Below the pieces are notes generated by a model. That model was not told where the DNA came from. It was given only the letters and a program-made list of their open reading frames with translations, and did not search any database. Below are positions 62,087 through 64,000 of a stretch of DNA of 64,000 nucleotides, piece by piece. The DNA comes from MED-G105 sp039025235 (GTDB taxonomy: Bacteria; Pseudomonadota; Alphaproteobacteria; Caulobacterales; Parvularculaceae), in contig JBCCOS010000003.1 of assembly GCA_039025235.1 (NCBI GenBank), positions 1 through 64,000 of the forward strand, written 5' to 3'. The position numbers and the translations under genes were made by a program. Every line of letters begins with the position of its first letter. Positions within the stretch are counted from its first letter, which is position 1.

Positions 62087-63484
62087 ATGGATGGCGCTGT
62101 CTCCAATACGCAATCGGCCACTATTCGCCAAGCTGTCATGCTGGCGTGGCCGGCGTCCCTGGCGTCAATGGCCACACCACTTCTTGGGCTCGTCGATGTG
62201 TGGGCCCTTGCGCGGTCTGATCGTCCGCTCGACATTGCAGCGGTTGGATTGGCCAGTGTAATTTTTGCCCTCGCCTATTGGAGCTTGGGCTTTATACGGA
62301 TGAGTGTTGCCGGTTTAACAGCGCAAGCCCATGGCGCCGGGGATAACGTGGAGGTCCGTGCGACCCTCTCGCGCGGGCTGGTTCTTGGCGCGTCGCTCGG
62401 CGGGGTCCTTGTTTTGTTGCAATGGCCCATGAGTGAGCTGTCGTTCCGTATACTTGCCGTTGGGTCAGAAGCCAGTGCCGAAACCTTCGCCTCGGCAGAA
62501 ACCTATTTCGCTATCAGGATCTGGGGCGCGCCGTTTGTGATTGGCGTCTACGCTCTGTTTGGGTGGTTGATTGCCCTGGAGCGTACGGATTACCTCATGC
62601 TTGCTAGTCTTTCGATGACGTTGATCAACACCGTCCTTGATTACTGGTTCGTTGTCGGTTTTGGCTGGGGGGCGGCAGGCGTCGCAGCTGGAACACTGAT
62701 CGCGGAGATTGTTGGCTTTCTTATCAGTCTCGCTTTTGTCGCCTTGATGTTGAGAAAAACCGGTGGGCTCAAAGCGCATTGGTCGAAACAGCGTTTCTGG
62801 GACCGTGATGCACTTTCCCGCACCCTCACTGTTAATTTCGATATCTTTATCCGAACATTTCTGTTGGCGATCTGCTTTGCCTGGTTCCTACAGCGCAGCA
62901 GCAGTTTCGGTGATGTGACGCTTGCGGCCAATCAAGCGCTGTTACAGCTTTTCTTGTTTACGGGTTTGGCGCTCGACGGTTCAGCGATTGCTGCGGAGAC
63001 CCTTGTGGGGCAATCCGTTGGGGATCCCGATAAAGCACGCGGTCGAACGCGCTTTATTGCTGCCATTCGATCAACCAGCGTTCCCGCTGGTATCGCCGCC
63101 ATTTTCTTCGCAGTATTATACATTTTTGTTGGGGACGGCATGGTCATGCATTTGACCCCTAAGGGGGAGATTCGCGACGTTGCTCTTCGCTATCTCCCAT
63201 GGGTCGCTGTCAGTCCCATGCTTTTGCTTGTGGCGTTTCAACTCGACGGCATTTTCATTGGCGCCACCAGATCGCGCGAGATGCGGGATAGCATGATTAT
63301 CTGTGCCGCTGTTTTACTTCCAAGTTCGATCATTTTTGAAAACCTCATGGGCAATCATGGGCTTTGGCTCGCGTTTTCACTCTACTTTGTTTTGCGCGGC
63401 GGAACCCTTGCGGCCTACATGCCTCGGCTATTTAGAAGTTTTAAGGCCCCCACGTCCGAGAGTGCGACCGTCGTTAGAGAATAG
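62087..63484 (+). CDS. MATE-family efflux transporter
   Basis: 465 residues, 12 predicted membrane segments in two halves (LAWPASLASMATPLLGLVD in TM1, ATLSRGLVLGASLGGVL, later NQALLQLFLFTGLALDG and AAVLLPSSIIFENLMGNHG). DinF-like branch likely, Na+ or H+ antiport of cationic compounds. ATG 62087 has a GGGA site 8 nt upstream and begins the family sequence; the frame is open back to 62030. Divergent from DUF2270. Confidence 0.9.
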   Translation: MDGAVSNTQSATIRQAVMLAWPASLASMATPLLGLVDVWALARSDRPLDIAAVGLASVIFALAYWSLGFIRMSVAGLTAQAHGAGDNVEVRATLSRGLVLGASLGGVLVLLQWPMSELSFRILAVGSEASAETFASAETYFAIRIWGAPFVIGVYALFGWLIALERTDYLMLASLSMTLINTVLDYWFVVGFGWGAAGVAAGTLIAEIVGFLISLAFVALMLRKTGGLKAHWSKQRFWDRDALSRTLTVNFDIFIRTFLLAICFAWFLQRSSSFGDVTLAANQALLQLFLFTGLALDGSAIAAETLVGQSVGDPDKARGRTRFIAAIRSTSVPAGIAAIFFAVLYIFVGDGMVMHLTPKGEIRDVALRYLPWVAVSPMLLLVAFQLDGIFIGATRSREMRDSMIICAAVLLPSSIIFENLMGNHGLWLAFSLYFVLRGGTLAAYMPRLFRSFKAPTSESATVVRE

Positions 63485-63552
63485 CCGCCCTAGAGATTTC
63501 AACATGTAGACATTTCAACATGTGAAGAGCGCACGGCTTCAAAAGCTGTTGT

Positions 63553-63963
63553 TTATCGATCGTGCCGAGAGGTAAAACGCGCGCGTGAACTGACCCGGTA
63601 ACTTGCGCCGGTATTGGCGTCGTCTTCGATGACGCTCTCTTGTTGTTTTGATCGCGGTGGTTGAGCCAATTGATCGCTTAACGACTGTTTGTATTGGTAC
63701 CGCCGTTCCCCCGCGTCAACGGAGATAATGCCTCTTTCCGGCCTGCGTCCGGGGCGATTGCGAAACGCTTTATTGAAATGAGGTCCGCCATTATGGACCG
63801 CACCTGAGGATGCGCTGTCGAGTTTGTGTGCTGCTTTTGGCTGAAGGGTTGTCGCCCGCACCTGATACCGTTCTTTTGCTGTTGTCAGATGAGGGTGCGG
63901 ATCGTTGGCAGATCGAGAGGCGGCTTTGCTGCGCGCTTCTACTTTTCCCATAACTCGTCCCAT
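63553..63963 (-). CDS. Small basic protein, hypothetical
   Basis: 136 residues, no family recognised. Rich in Arg, Ser, Gln and Ala, no membrane segment, likely disordered. Start ATG 63963 or 63951. Same-sense overlap with no known gene. The low-complexity composition makes a spurious frame possible. Confidence 0.3.
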   Translation of the reverse strand: MGRVMGKVEARSKAASRSANDPHPHLTTAKERYQVRATTLQPKAAHKLDSASSGAVHNGGPHFNKAFRNRPGRRPERGIISVDAGERRYQYKQSLSDQLAQPPRSKQQESVIEDDANTGASYRVSSRARFTSRHDR

Positions 63964-64000
63964 GACTCGGCTCTTATTCTGTCCACGCGCTTGGTTAATG

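Noticed and set aside
1..64000. CRISPR array, tRNA, rRNA and prophage genes
   Set aside because: No spaced direct repeats, cloverleaf with T-loop consensus, or phage structural genes were seen by reading.

Overview
The window looks like chromosomal DNA of a Gram-negative alphaproteobacterium with roughly balanced G+C. Evidence: a C4-pathway 5-aminolevulinate synthase, lipid A/Kdo genes, conserved alphaproteobacterial neighbourhoods (gloB / methyltransferase / hisC / tyrA; Sua5 beside a GlcD-type flavoprotein; cysG-DUF2849-cysI-DUF934-cysH; xseA-DUF2093-M23 peptidase; Do protease with an OmpR-type regulator) and intergenic mosaic repeats of the rhizobial RIME/REP style. I cannot name the genus from sequence alone. 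No tRNA, rRNA, CRISPR array or prophage was recognised.

Layout. 1-119: end of an insertion sequence abutting a phytanoyl-CoA-dioxygenase-like gene. 1.2-9.3 kb: amidohydrolase, glyoxalase II, methyltransferase, hisC-tyrA, nitroreductase, then a glycosyltransferase/FkbM methyltransferase pair. 9.3-15.1 kb: glmM, threonylcarbamoyl-AMP synthase, FAD dehydrogenase, yaaA and a NifU-like scaffold. 15.8-22.1 kb: a LysR regulator divergent from an assimilatory sulfur cluster (siroheme synthase, sulfite reductase, APS-type reductase). 22.3-30.2 kb: cysS, folE, hemA, a kinase-like protein, an Asp-nucleophile alpha/beta hydrolase and purD. 30.3-36.8 kb: a Glu/Pro-rich TonB-like protein, xseA, DUF2093, an M23 lipoprotein, and iron storage (bfd, bfr) with a cupin between them. 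37.4-44.2 kb: lipid A / outer-membrane block (late acyltransferase, lpxK, Kdo transferase, DUF374 acyltransferase, divergent MsbA-like ABC exporter). 44.5-49.6 kb: two small exported Cys-containing proteins opposite a LuxR regulator, then an orphan response regulator and a DegP-type protease. 50-57.7 kb: hydrolase-OsmC fusion, a 531-residue unknown protein, a BCCT transporter with no conventional start, a small lipoprotein, rpsP and ffh. 58-64 kb: DUF5996, a CocE/NonD hydrolase, DUF2270, a MATE exporter and a small basic unknown ORF.

The strongest unexplained signal is the repeat landscape. About a dozen copies of a two-hairpin mosaic element lie in the gaps, preferentially between convergent genes, and in at least five genes (yaaA, cysH, hemA, bfr and the late acyltransferase) the stop codon lies in the terminal TTAAAGC/TTAGAGC-type end of an element. 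One copy is split by another palindrome. Separately, short tandem repeats of 12, 15 or 21 bp occur in gaps and inside the N-terminal extension of GlmM. Several housekeeping enzymes (HisC, GlmM, KdtA, MsbA-like, late acyltransferase) carry polar N-terminal extensions. The least explained protein-coding unit is the pair of exported proteins facing the LuxR regulator.
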